A program made the translations under genes and the position numbers. DNA of 64,000 bases from Phocoena phocoena. Its lineage: Eukaryota; Chordata; Mammalia; Artiodactyla; Phocoenidae. The DNA lies in NCBI RefSeq assembly GCF_963924675.1, contig NC_089232.1:28036842-28100841 (forward strand). Direction: 5' to 3'. The notes under the pieces were generated by a model. That model searched no databases, was not told where the DNA came from, and was given only the letters and a program-made list of their open reading frames with translations. Of this stretch, positions 23,768-34,587 are shown piece after piece (the stretch's first letter is position 1; every line of letters starts with the position of its first letter).

Positions 23768-24088
23768 ACACAGACATAGAGAGTGGACTTGAGGACACGA
23801 GGTTGGGGAAGGGTAAGCTGGGATGAAGTGAGAGAGTAGCACTGACATATATACACTACCAAATGTAAAACAGATAGCTAGTGGGAAGCAGCTGCATGGC
23901 ACAGCAAGATCAGCTCGGTGCTTTGCGACCACCTAGAGGGGTGGGATAAGGAGGGTGGGAGGGAAATGCAAGAGGGAGGGGATATGGGGATATACGTATG
24001 CATATAGCTGACTCACTTTGTTATGCAGCAGAAACTAACACAACACTGTAAAGCAAGTATACTCCAATAAAGATGTTTAAAAAAAAAA
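23768..24088 (+). promoter_or_regulatory. L1 3' UTR with G-rich tract and poly-A signal
   Basis: Holds a G-rich polypurine tract (about 23935-23990) with several GGG runs, as is usual in mammalian L1 3' UTRs and prone to form G-quadruplexes, then AATAAA at 24066-24071 and the poly-A tail at 24079-24088. Confidence 0.85.
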
Positions 24089-24128
24089 GAGTATAAGTCA
24101 CATACTAGCAAAGATATTTGTAACACAT

Positions 24129-24486
24129 TGTCTTATTCAGTTCAAGTTTCTATAACAAAAATACCACAGGCTGGTGACAAACAATAAACATTTATTTCTC
24201 AGGCTGGAGAGTGGGAAGTCTAAGATCAAGACACCTGCAGATTCATTGTCTGGTGATGGTCTGCTGTATGGTTCATGCACAGTCATCTCCTTTCTGTGTC
24301 CTCACATGGAAGAAGGGTGAGAGATCTCTCTGGGGTCTCTTTTATAGGGTACTAATCCCACTCATGACAGCTCTACCCTCATGACCTAATCACATCCCAG
24401 ATGCCCCACCTCCTAGTACTATCACATTGTGGGCTAGAACTTTAACATGTGAATTTGGGGGGGACAAAACCATTCAGGCCATAGTA
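24129..24486 (-). mobile_element. Solo MaLR LTR (MST/MLT1A-like)
   Basis: On the plus strand it starts 'tgtcttattcagttcaagtt' and ends 'ttcaggccatagta', the reverse of MaLR LTRs, which start TGCTATGGTTTGAATG. It includes 'atgacctaatcacatccca'. The 5-bp target-site duplication 'cacat' (24124-24128 and 24487-24491) is exact, as expected for an ERVL-MaLR integration. The solo LTR arose by LTR-LTR recombination. It lies inside the older L1M. Confidence 0.92.
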
Positions 24487-24973
24487 CACATATAACTGAC
24501 AAATGGCTCTTTTCCAGACTGCAGAAAGAACTCTTAGAATGAAAAAGTTAGCAACCAAATGGAAAAATCATCAAAAGACTTGAATGGACATTTCACAAAA
24601 GAGAATATCCAAATAGTCAATAAACATATTAAAAAGGGCACAACCTCATGCAAAATATTACATCAATGCGATTACCTACCAGCAATGGTTAAAATTAAAA
24701 TAACTGACAATATAGTGTTGGAGAGAATATGGAGCAATGAGCTCTCTCCCACATATAAATTGATACAATCCCTTTGGAAGTGAAAATAAATTGAAGTTGA
24801 AAATATACTATGATTCAGCAATTCTACTCCTACTCCTATACTCCAGAAATATATACATTTGTGTTCCAAAAGACATGTAGAAGAACATTTATGAACAATA
24901 TTTTTCTTAATAGACAAGAATGGAAACAACCTAAGTGTCCATTAACAATAATATCAATCAATAAACTATGATA

Positions 24974-25125
24974 GGGAATTCCATGGCGGTCCAGTGGTTA
25001 GAACTCTGTGCTTTCACTGCTGAGAACCCGGGTTCGATCCCTGGTCAGGGAATGAAGATCCCACAAGCCACAGGGAGGGGCCAAAAACAAACAAACAAAC
25101 AAACAAATAAATACATAAATAAAGG
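24974..25125 (+). mobile_element. CHR-type SINE, short form
   Basis: 'gggaattccatggcggtcca' head, B box 'gggttcgatccctggtca', body ending 'cacagggaggggcc', then a tail of CAAA and TAAA repeats. It sits in the old L1M. Confidence 0.92.
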
Positions 25126-25728
25126 TATACTTATGCAATGGAATAGTATAGAGCGATGAATATGAACAAACCAATGCTAAATCAATCTCATATTTATAAC
25201 GTCGAGTGAAAGAAGCCATACACAAAATAATATATATTGTAGGATTCCATGTATATAAAATGCAAAATCAGGCAATAATAATCTATGGTACTTGAAATTA
25301 AAATAATGGTTAAGATTGAGGAGTGGGAAAAGGGTAGTTATTAGGAAGGACACAATGGGGGACTTCTGGGATGCTGGTATATTTCTATTTCTTGAGCTGG
25401 GAGGCGTTTCCTGAGTATATTTTTCGATGGTTTATCAAGCTATGCACATATAATTTCTTCAGTTTTGTATGTAATACCTCAATTATTTTATTAATGAAAA
25501 ATATGTATATATAACAATGTTCCTCATTGCATTATCTATAATGTCATTGGATTCATCAGTTATGGTATTAGTTAAATAAATTGAGGTATATCCACGGAAT
25601 GAAATACTTTGTTGTCATTTAAAATAACGTCTGTGGAAAACTTTCATAACATTTTACTAAGTGGAAAAAGCAGAGTACAAAATAGTATATCCAGTACAAG
25701 TCCATTTGTTTTTAAAAAATATATGTGG

Positions 25729-25910
25729 TGGGACTTTCCTGGTGGTGCAGTGGTTAAGACTCCACACTCCCAATGCAGGGGGCCCAGGTTCGATCCCTGG
25801 CCGGGGAACTAGATCCCACATGCATGCTGCTACTAAGAGTTCACATGCCACAACTAAGGAGCCCGCCTGCTGCAACTAAGATCCAGCACAACCAAATAAA
25901 TAAATAAATA
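25729..25910 (+). mobile_element. CHR-type SINE, intermediate form
   Basis: 'gggactttcctggtggtgca' head, 'ggttcgatccctggccgggg' B box, 'gccacaactaaggagcc' body and a TAAA-repeat tail. The flanking 'tttaaaaaatatatgtg' on the left and 'tttaaaaaatatatatgtg' on the right form the target-site duplication. Confidence 0.94.
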
Positions 25911-25948
25911 TTTAAAAAATATATATGTGTGTGGCATGTGTTTCTGGT

Positions 25949-25975
25949 TTGTGTGTGTGTGTGTGTGTGTGTGTT
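25949..25975. repeat. TG microsatellite
   Basis: An uninterrupted run of about 12 TG units directly after the SINE and its duplication. Confidence 0.92.
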
Positions 25976-26109
25976 CATAAATTAAGTGGAAGGTTTCACT
26001 CCAAAACATTAACTGGTGATTACAGGTTTCTTTCTTTTTTTGCCTTTCTGAATTACTTGATTTTTCTATCATAAACATGTTCTACTTATATTTTGTTAAA
26101 TGTTGAAAA

Positions 26110-26530
26110 AAAAAGAAAGAGGAGGAAAATCTATTCAGAACTTTGTTGGCAATCCACTAAATACTCTTTTATATATCCCCTGATTCTGTCAAAGTAGTCT
26201 TTTATTCTCCCCATGGTATCTGAATCAGGCCGAAAGCAAAATTAACCCACTATACAAACCATTAAACTAAAAATCTGAAATGGCTTCAGTTAGAGCTTTC
26301 CTGTTGTGTGATCTTGTTTCTCTCATTAGATCTCTTTGAACCTAATATTCTGTTCCCAGTGTCCTGCTGGAACTTGGATTTAAAGTCATTCTGTTTCTCT
26401 GTATATTTTCTCAGTGTTTGGATTTTTTTTCTGTCTACACAGCCACAAAATCTCCAGACATAAACCATGGTAGGTGCCTTATTTTAAAAAAAAGCAATAA
26501 TGCTCATACTAGACCCCATATATAAAATGC
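26110..26530. other. No gene or repeat recognised
   Basis: No family recognised. The 60-codon minus-strand frame at 26286-26468 has no domain. Confidence 0.5.
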
Positions 26531-26534
26531 CTAT

Positions 26535-26705
26535 TATTGTCAGATACAGTGCTAAAAGCTTAACATTAATTAATCCTCACAACCCTAAAAGGTAGTATCT
26601 TTATACCTATCTTACAGATGAAGAAACTAAAGCTCAAACAGGTTAAACAACTTGGCCAAGGTCACCTGGTTAGTAAAGTGCAAAGCCAGGATTCAAAAGC
26701 AGGGA
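26535..26705 (-). repeat. MIR SINE
   Basis: 'attaatcctcacaaccctaa', 'cttacagatgaagaaactaa' and 'acttggccaaggtcacctgg' are the reverse of MIR, in order. Confidence 0.87.
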
Positions 26706-27184
26706 AGAGCCACGGAGGAGGGCAGACCCATAAAAGTGTCCAAGAGACAGACTTGTACAATAAGCACCTTGGCTGTACAAATCTTCATCACCCAAGCGTT
26801 CCTTCCTATGGAAGTCTGATATTGGAACAATGAGGGTGAAAATGTCAGGAATGAATTATCAGGAGAATCTAGCAATCTCAGGAGACTCTGGCTGTCTGAC
26901 TGCAGAGGCCCCACTCCACATCAAAGGCTTCTTTTTGGTAAGTATGCCCACCTCTTGGCTGGATAGAAAAAGACCCTGGAAACTCTACCTTGAACCACCA
27001 GGCCCCAACTTCCCCAGATTTTTCCAGGGGAAGCACTTAGCAGACAGTGAGGACTGCGTAGAATACATGACTACTGAGATGTCAGTTTGGGGAAAGCATC
27101 AGGGTATTATCCAGAGTTCTGTGGACATTCAAACCGAGAGTCATACAAGTTCAAACACATTCCAAAAGATCTGTATTTTTATAT
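26706..27184. other. Non-repetitive stretch with an open frame and splice-like signals
   Basis: No repeat recognised. A 127-codon plus-strand frame (26830-27213) has no domain I know. A possible acceptor 'ctgtctgactgcag' ending at 26905 and a strong donor 'ttttggtaagtatg' with GT at 26938-26939 could bound a 32-nt exon. This is signal matching only. Confidence 0.3.
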
Positions 27185-27420
27185 TCCCCTCCCCAACATT
27201 TTGTGATTTTTGAGGTCCTATTTTACATCTTCATGCTTATCCTTTTGCTGTTAATTGTAGTTACAATCACTTTTACAAAAATTTTTTATTGTTTTCTAAT
27301 CTATGTACTGCCTTATTTAAGTGACTGTCAATCCCTTTATACATTTGCCTTTCCTACTGTGATTTTCCCTTCCCTATAAATTCTTGCTCCTTTTCACTAT
27401 GGACACTCGAGATGCTATTA
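27185..27420 (-). repeat. Old L1-like fragment (reverse)
   Basis: 'gtactgccttatttaagtga' with 'tttcctactgtgattttccc' and 'ttcttgctccttttcactat' resembles reversed internal L1M/HAL1 sequence. Weak. Confidence 0.4.
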
Positions 27421-27599
27421 AGTGCCAAAAAATTTTCAAAGTTCTGCCCAAACATACAGGCATCATGGCAAAGCCAAAATGGCTAAGGTCATCTTCCAGT
27501 CGTTGCTTTCCCAGCTATTAGCTGGAAGTATCCCCAGAGATGTAACCACATAAATGAAGACATTTTAATTGGGGTGGAAAGCTGAGAGTCAGAGGCCTA

Positions 27600-27795
27600 A
27601 GGTAGTGATTCTCAAACTTGAGCTTGTTTCAGAAGCACCTGGAGGGCTTGTTAAAACACAGCTTTCTGGAATCCATCTGCACAGTTTCTGATTCAGTAAA
27701 TTTGGGGCAGAGCCCAATCATTTGCATTTTTAACAAGTTCCCAGATGATGCTGAGGCAGCTGGTCTAGGACCACACTTTGAGAGCCACTGGCCTA
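27600..27795 (+). mobile_element. MER5-type hAT-Charlie element, near full length
   Basis: Left end 'gtagtgattctcaaacttga', interior 'gagggcttgttaaaacacag' and 'tttctgattcagtaaatttg', right end 'acactttgagagccactggc'. The ends form the imperfect terminal inverted repeat of MER5. It codes for nothing. Confidence 0.88.
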
Positions 27796-27839
27796 AGGAC
27801 TGGTACAGTAGATCATAGCTGTATAGATTTTTAGATTGT

Positions 27840-28960
27840 AATGGCAGCCCTTCCCTTCATGGCCAGAGTGAGGAGGGAGATTTTAGGGGTGCTAAGCTGG
27901 TTCAGCCAGGGTAGAGGAAAACCAGGACAGTGTAGTATCACAGAAACCAAGTAACAAGAGAATTTCAAAGAGGAATAAAGTGAGAAGTTATATAAGATAA
28001 GGAAAGGCAATGATCCATTGGATTTGGCATTCAGGAAGTCATCTGTGACCTCAGGGAACAGAGTTTCATTGGAGTGGTGGGGACAGAAGCATGGCTGTAG
28101 TGGTTTTGAGTGAAATAATTAACAACAGTACTTGTAGATGACTCTTTCAAATATCCTGGCTGTGAAATGGTGAAGAGTTATAGGATAGTAAGATAGGGAG
28201 GATTTGACTTGAGCAAGTGCTTAAGGAAAAGCACCATGAGTGAAGAAGAGGTTGAAGATACAGGGGAGAGAGTTGTAGGTCAGTGAACAAATTCCTGAGA
28301 AGTGAGAGAGATTCCAAGCCTGGTGGAGGGAGAAACCACTTTCCCTGAGGCAAGAGGGAAGGAGACAGGAACAGGTCAAGAGAGGATTTAATTTGTAAGT
28401 GACTGGGAAAGAAGTTGAGAGAGTTCTTGCCTAATGGCCTCAATTTTCCCAATGGAATAGGCAAGTCCTTAGCTGAGAAGAAGATAATGGGGAAAGAGAT
28501 TTGAGGAAAGAGCGAAGAGGTTGAATTAAGTGCTGGAGAGATGAAAAGAGGCATAACTTCTAATACAGAGAGGGATTGATGAGCAGGTATAAAGGCCCAG
28601 ATAAAATTGGAGACTTTGATTAGAAAGCAGTCTTGTGTAAATTTCTTCAGCAGCAATAAACTGAGCAATTGAATGCTTGGATTAACTGAGGTTTGGGGTT
28701 CAGTAGGTCAAGTACACTGGCATGTCAAAGGTCAAAAAGGCCTAGGGAAATAGAAAGGATAAAAGGGTAGAGATTCAATAGGAAACAAGTGATGGCATGA
28801 GGATGCTGATTTCACTGGGGAAAAATGGAGTGGATGAGGGACCTACAGTCAGATTGTGGCCAAAATGGGAATATAGGGAGTCTCATCACAGAAGGGACCA
28901 GACTCTAAAGGCAGCACTTGGGGCATAAATTTCATGAGGTCAAACTTCCCCTTGAAAATT
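27840..28960 (+). repeat. Ancient interspersed repeat, copy B (unnamed)
   Basis: Purine-rich. It shares the order of phrases with the repeat at 1600-2410 ('tccattggatttggcattca' here, 'tattgaatttggcattaag' there). The text 'aaaaccaggacagtgtagta' and 'tggagtggtggggacagaag' is also family-typical. The 173-codon minus-strand frame at 28147-28668 is an antisense shadow caused by the lack of pyrimidine-strand stops. Confidence 0.55.
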
Positions 28961-29263
28961 CCTTAAATTAGCCTTAAAATATAGTTTGCACTGACAACCT
29001 GACATACCATTTTTCAGTAAGTCAGCACTGGCCTAGAACTCTTATCTTTGGTTGAGCAGCATGTGAGTAGTTGGCATGTGTTCAGAGGCCATACTGACAA
29101 AAATAAGTAGTGTTCTTTAACCCCTAGAATCACAGTGAGGGCAACGAGATGCTCCCACAATAAGAGGTACAAGGGAACTGAGGTTAACCTACAAAACAGC
29201 AGTCATGGCTCCCACCTCATCCTCACTCTTCAGCACACACTCATTGAAAGAGAAGGCCATGAA
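28960..29263. other. No gene or repeat recognised
   Basis: No nameable repeat or coding signal between the ancient repeat and the SINE. Confidence 0.5.
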
Positions 29264-29279
29264 ACAACTGTGCTATTTA

Positions 29280-29457
29280 TTTATTTAAATTATTTATTTT
29301 GGCTGCACCGGTCTTAGTTGTGGCACGTGGGATCTTCGTCGCGGTATGTCTTAGTTGCAGCATGCATGCGGTATCTAGTTCCCCGACCAGGAATCGAACT
29401 CCGGCCCCATACATTGGGAGCTCAGAGTCTTACCCACTGGACCACCAGTGAAGTCCC
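29280..29457 (-). mobile_element. CHR-type SINE, short form
   Basis: Reverse-oriented with head end 'accaccagtgaagtccc'. It is bounded by the exact 16-bp target-site duplication 'acaactgtgctattta' (29264-29279 and 29458-29473). Confidence 0.96.
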
Positions 29458-29689
29458 ACAACTGTGCTATTTAAATTTTTCTATCTTTCTTTTTCTCATT
29501 TTTTTCACAGGCTGTAGAACCAAATTTAAATTAGTTTAAAACATGAATGATGTGATTTCACTATTTTAGGAATAAGAGAAAGAGTGAGGTTAAATAATTA
29601 GAGACTGTGGTCTGTGTGAATCATGAAAGTAGGACTTCAAGGGTTCAGATGGTTGGTAAAAGCAAAGGACAAGTATCCAAATAGCTATC

Positions 29690-31600
29690 ATTATCAATCA
29701 ATATGCTGCCTCCAAAAATTTCAGTTTCAAGCATCTCTCTGACCACCACCCAAACTTCCAGTCTGCTAATTCTAGTACCCCACACTAGGCAATTCTCCAT
29801 TCCAATGACTCTGCCTTTTTTCATTCTCCCTTCCCTTCTCTTAGTATCCTCTGTACCCAGACCCTTCCTAATGGTCTTTCACTACACAGACTTATTTGCA
29901 AACAACCTTAATTCCTTGACCCTCTCTTCTACCAACGCACTTGCCTGGTCAAGCTCAAAAATCTGCCTAAGTACGTACCTGAAGAGTTGAACAATATTGT
30001 TTCTCCCCAGTGTTTCCTGTATTATTATCTGGACTGGTTTCAATTTATTTTTTATTATTATTTTTAATTGAGGTACAGTTGATGTACAATATTATATGTT
30101 TCAAGTGTACAACAAAGTAACAATTATTAAAGGTTATGTTCCATTTACAGTTATAAAATATTGGCCATATTCCTTGTGTTGTACTATATATCCTTGTAAC
30201 TTATTTATTTTATACATAGTAGTTTGTACCTCTTAAGCCCTTACCCCATCTTGCCCCTCCCCACTCCTTTCTCCCCACCAGTAACCACTAGTTTGTTCTC
30301 TATATCTGAGAATCTGTTTCTTTTTTTGTTGTTGCTATATTCTCTACTTTGTTTTATTTTTTAAATTCCACATATGTGATATCATATAGTATTTGTCTTT
30401 CTCTGTCTGACCTATTTCACTTAGCATAATATCCTCCATTTTAAAGTGGTTTCACTCTAAAGTCATGATTGAAAATTTAAAGTGGGATCACAAATCCATA
30501 CTGCTTGGCAGTCCTACATTTCGCTGCTGAGATGAATGTGCAAGAGAAGTCTGTTTTAAAGCTTCTCCTATCTCTCCTCAAACCTCCAACACCCTTTCCA
30601 CCTCCTTTCTCAGCTGAAGCCCTCATGTCAAATGTCACTAATCACAGTGACAGCCAGATAGGAATAGTCTCACCTTTCCGCCACCGGATCTGCTGCCTCT
30701 ATCTATATCCATACACTGTCTTTCTTCCTCTCACAGCAGATGGATTCCTAACCCTATCTAAGTTCAGTCCTTCCGTTAATGCTTTGAATCCCATTGCCTT
30801 TTGCCTTAAGATCTTGTACCTGCAACCATTCCCTTGTTCTCTTCCATCATTAATTTCTCCCTCTCTATTGTATTATTCCCATTGATTATAAGCATGTCCT
30901 AGGATCACCCATCATTGGAAAACCCACCTTTATCCGTACATCTTCCTCCAAATATTGTCTCATTTCTCTGTCTCTCTTTACAAGAAAACTTAGCAATTTG
31001 CCTAAACTCACACTTCCTGGCCCTTCACCTTCTATTCCCTCCTCATCCCTCTTATTTCATTCTTACAGTCCACTAAAACTGATTTTATCAAGGTCACCAG
31101 TGACCTGCATGCAGCCAAATGCAATGGCCACTTCTCTATTCTCATCTTATTCAACCTCTTAGCAACACTCAACATGTATAATCAATCATTCCTTCCTTCT
31201 TGGTATCAGGATTCCACACTCTCCTAGTTTCTCTTTAACTTCTCTATTTTTTCTCTCTCCCTTGATTTCTCCTCATCCTCCTCTGTCCAACAGCTAAATG
31301 TTGATATATTTTAGTGATCAATCTGGACCCTCTTCTCATTTTCCTCTTCACCTTCTCTGTAGAGAGCTCATCCAGTTTCATGACTTTAATGTCATCTTCT
31401 GATAACTCCCCAAATTATATTATGATTCTGGCTCTTCTTTAAGTTCTAGACTTATATGTCTAATTGCCTGCTTAACATTTCAATCTGATATCTAATAGGA
31501 AACTTAAATTTAACATGGCTGAAACATAACTTTTAAGACATGACTATGTCTCCAATCTCTTTCTCCCCAGTGCTTTCTGTTTCCAAAAATGCACCACCAT
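29690..31600 (+). repeat. Long L2 LINE with ORF2 reverse-transcriptase remnant
   Basis: C- and T-rich coding-strand L2 text. 'aaggtcaccagtgacctgca' followed by 'aatggccacttctctattct', then the reverse-transcriptase region near 31300-31420, where the usual YADD site reads SSDN ('tcttctgataactccccaaa'). A 126-codon frame at 30505-30885 and a 95-codon one at 29703-29990 are relics of this ORF2. An L1 3' end in reverse splits the element at about 30042-30450. The lost catalytic aspartates confirm that it is dead. Confidence 0.75.
30042..30450 (-). mobile_element. 5'-truncated L1 3' end
   Basis: 'attgaggtacagttgatgta' to 'ttcacttagcataatatcct' is the reversed L1 3' UTR and ORF2 tail of the cetartiodactyl type, seen again at 59375-59635. 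It sits inside the L2. Confidence 0.88.
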
Positions 31601-31675
31601 CCCCAGTGTATTACTTTTCTATTGCTACGTAACATATTACCACAAACTTACTGGCTTAAAACAATACACATTTAT

Positions 31676-34261
31676 GATAAAAACTCTCCAGAAAACAGGC
31701 ATAGAGGGAACATAACTCACCATAATAAAGGCCATATATGACAAACTCACAGCTAACATCATACTCAACAGTGAAAGGCTGAAAGCATTTCATCTAAGAT
31801 CAGGAACAAGACAAGGATGCCCAGTCTTGCCACTTTTATTTAATACAGTTTTGGAAGTCCCAGTCACAGCAACCAGAGAAGAAAAAGAAATAAAAGGAAT
31901 CTAAATTGAAAAGGAAGAAGTAAAACTGTCACTGCTTGCAGATGACATGATACTATACATAGAAAATCCTAAAGACACTACCAGGAAACTATTAGAGCTT
32001 ATCAATGAATTTGGTAAAGTTGCAGGATACAAAATTAATATATAGAAATTTGTTGCATTTCTATACACTAACAATGAAATATCAAAAGGAGAAGTTAAGA
32101 GAACAATCCCATTTATCATCACATCAAAAAGAATAAAATACCTAGGAATAAACCTACATAATGAGACAAAAGACCTATACTCTGAAAACTATAAGACACT
32201 GATGAAAGAAACTGATGACAATACAAACAGATGGAAAGATATACCATGTTCTTGGGTGGAAAAATCAATATTGTTCATATGACCATACTACCCAAGACAA
32301 TCTACAGATTCAGTGCAATCCCTATCAAAATATGAATGACATTTTTCCCAGAACTAGAACAAATAATTTTAAAATTTGTATGGAAACACAAAAGACCCCA
32401 AATAGCCAAAATAATCTTGAGAAAGAACAGAGCTGGAGGAATCATGTCCCCCAACTTCATACTATACTACAAAGTTACAGTAATCAAAACGGTATGGTAC
32501 TGGCACAAAAACAGACACATAGATCAATGGAAGAGGATAGAAAGCCCAGAAATAAGCCCACACACTTATGGTCAATTAATCTATGACAAAGGAAGCAAGA
32601 ATATAAAATGGAGAAAAGACAGTCTCTCAGTAAGTGCTGGAAAACTGAACTACATGTAAAAGAATGAAATTAGAACATTCTCTAACACCATATACAAAAA
32701 TAAACTCTACATGGATTAAAGATCTAAATGTAAGACTCGATACTATAAAACTCCTAGAGGAAAACACAGACAGAACACTCTCTGACATAAATCACAGCAA
32801 TATTTTTTGGATCTGTCTCCTAAAGAAAAGGAAGCAAAAGCAAAAATAAACAAATGGTACCTCATTAAACTTAAAAGCTTTTGCACAGCAAAGGAAATCA
32901 TCAACAAACTAAAAGACAACATACTGAGAAAATATTTGCAAATGATTGGATCAATAAGAGATTAATATCCAACATATGTAAACAGCTCATACAACTCAAC
33001 ATCCAAAAAACAAACAACCCAATTAAAAAATGGGCTGAAGAACTAAATAGGTATTTTTCCAAAGAGGAAATGCAGATGTCTAACAGGCACATGAAAAGAT
33101 GCTTGACATCGCTAATCATCAGGGAAATGCAAATCAGAACCACAATGAGATAACACCTCACACCTGTCTGAATGGCTATCCTCAAAAAGAACACAAATAA
33201 CCAATATTGGTGAGAATGTGGGGCAAAGGAAATCCTTGTACACTATTGGTGGGAATGTAAATTGATGCAGACACTCTGGAAAACAATATGGATGTTTCTC
33301 AAAAAAGTAAAAATAGAACTACCATATAACCCAGCAATTCCACTCCTGGGTATATATCCGAAAAAAGCAAAAACACCAATTTGAAAAGATACATGCATCC
33401 CAATGTTCATAGCAGCATTATTTACAATTGCCAAGACATGTAGACAACCTAAGTGTCCATCGACAGATGAATCAATGAAGAAGATGTGGCCTATATATAC
33501 AATGGAACACTATTCAGCCATAAAAAAAATAAAGAAAATTTGTCATTTGCAGCAACATGGATGGGCTTGGAGGGCATTCTGCTAAGTGAAATAAGTGAGA
33601 CAGAGACAGACAAATAGTGTATGATATCATTTATATGTGGAATCTTAAAAATACAAAGAAAAACAACTAGTGAATATAACAAAAAAGAAGCAGGCTCACA
33701 GATGTAGAGAACAAACTAGTGATTACGAGTGGGGAGACAGGAGTAGGAAACATAGAGAGGTGGTGGAGTGGGAGATACAAACTATTGGGTGTAAGATAGG
33801 CTTAAGAATGTATTGTAGGGACTTCCCTGGTGGCGCAGTAATTAAGAATCCACCTGCCAATGCAGGGGACGTGGGTTCGAACCCTGGTCCGGGAAGATCC
33901 CACATGCCGCAGAGCAACTAAGCCCATGTGCCACAGTTACTTGAGCCTGGGCTCTAGCTCCCGTGAGCCACAGCTACTGAAGCCCACGCACCTAGATCCC
34001 GTGCTCTGCCACAAGAGAAGCCACTGCAATGAGAAGTCCGTGCACTGCAATGAAGAGTACCCCCTGCTCGCCGCAACTAGAGAAAGCCTGCGTGCAACAA
34101 AGAAGACCCAATGCAGCCAAAAAATAAATAAACAAATGAATAAAAATTTTTTAAAAAGAATGCATTGTACATCATGGGGAATATAGCCAATATTTTGTAA
34201 TATATGTAGATGGAAACTAACGTTTAAAAATTGTATAAATTTTTTCTTCAATTTTTAAAAA
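31676..34261 (+). mobile_element. 5'-truncated L1 with ORF2 remnant
   Basis: It begins in the middle of the ORF2 reverse transcriptase and runs to the 3' UTR. The exact 10-bp target-site duplication 'acacatttat' flanks it (31666-31675 and 34262-34271). GTRQGCP is readable near 31800, but the catalytic FADD reads LADD near 31940 and several stops follow. Frames at 32215-32586, 32336-32659, 32664-32849, 32881-33153 and 33403-33585 are pieces of this one ORF2. A SINE lies in its 3' part. Confidence 0.93.
33818..34155 (+). mobile_element. CHR-type SINE, long form
   Basis: Full-length long SINE: 'gggacttccctggtggcgca' head to 'agcctgcgtgcaacaaagaa' and an A-rich tail. Target-site duplication 'aagaatgtattgta' / 'aagaatgcattgta' (33804-33817 and 34156-34169) with one mismatch. 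It lies inside the L1. Confidence 0.96.
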
Positions 34262-34535
34262 ACACATTTATTACCACACATTTTCTGTAGCTCAAAAGTC
34301 TGGGCACACTTAGCTAGGTTCTCTGCCTCAAGGCCTCATCAGGCTACAATCCATGAGTCAGTTGAGGCTGTGGTCTCATTAGAGGTTTGACTGGAAAAAG
34401 ATTCACTGCCAAGCTCCCTTAGATTGTTGGAAGAATTAATTTCCTTGCAGTCCCAAGGGGCCACCCACAGTCCCTTGCTATGTGGGCTTCTCCAGCACAG
34501 CCACTTATTCCATGGCAGCTGGCTTCTTCAAAGCC

Positions 34536-34536
34536 A

Positions 34537-34587
<51 letters not shown>
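34536..34587. repeat. TG microsatellite inside the MLT1 LTR
   Basis: About 25 TG units. Overlapping frames made of alternating Cys and Val (34424-34721) come from this repeat and are not genes. Confidence 0.96.

Larger units (their letters stand above)
16899..24088 (+). mobile_element. Full-length L1 retrotransposon, inactive
   Basis: A structurally complete L1: GC-rich 5' UTR starting 'ggggtggattcaagatggcg', ORF1, ORF2, 3' UTR with a G-rich tract, the signal 'ccaataaagatgtttaaaaa' and a short poly-A. Without its two SINEs it is about 6.75 kb. The left flank 'aaagagtacagagtaa' and right flank 'aaagagtataagtc' may be a worn target-site duplication. Both ORFs carry stops and frameshifts, so it cannot move on its own. 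It is younger than the L1M it sits in and older than its SINEs. Confidence 0.95.
16390..25503 (+). repeat. Old L1 (L1M) host element, split into four pieces
   Basis: Pieces at about 16390-16898, 24089-24128, 24492-24973 and 25125-25503 join into one decayed plus-strand L1M ORF2/3' UTR. The text runs from 'ccaggtggattgcagatcta' before the young L1, through 'agatatttgtaacacattg' after it, to 'agcaattctactcctactcc' and 'gcacatataatttcttcagt'. It was interrupted by a MaLR LTR (24129-24486), a full-length L1 (16899-24088) and a SINE (24974-25125). All reading frames are ruined. Confidence 0.8.
25510..26105 (+). repeat. Old L1M 3'-end fragment
   Basis: 'gaatgaaatactttgttgtc', 'gtggaaaaagcagagtacaa' and, beyond the SINE, 'taactggtgattacaggttt' are L1M ORF2-end and 3' UTR text, a second L1M separate from the one ending at 25503. 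Confidence 0.65.

Noticed and set aside
28147..28668. 173-codon leucine-rich minus-strand frame
   Set aside because: Antisense to a purine-rich ancient repeat; composition alone explains the missing stops, and no domain is visible.
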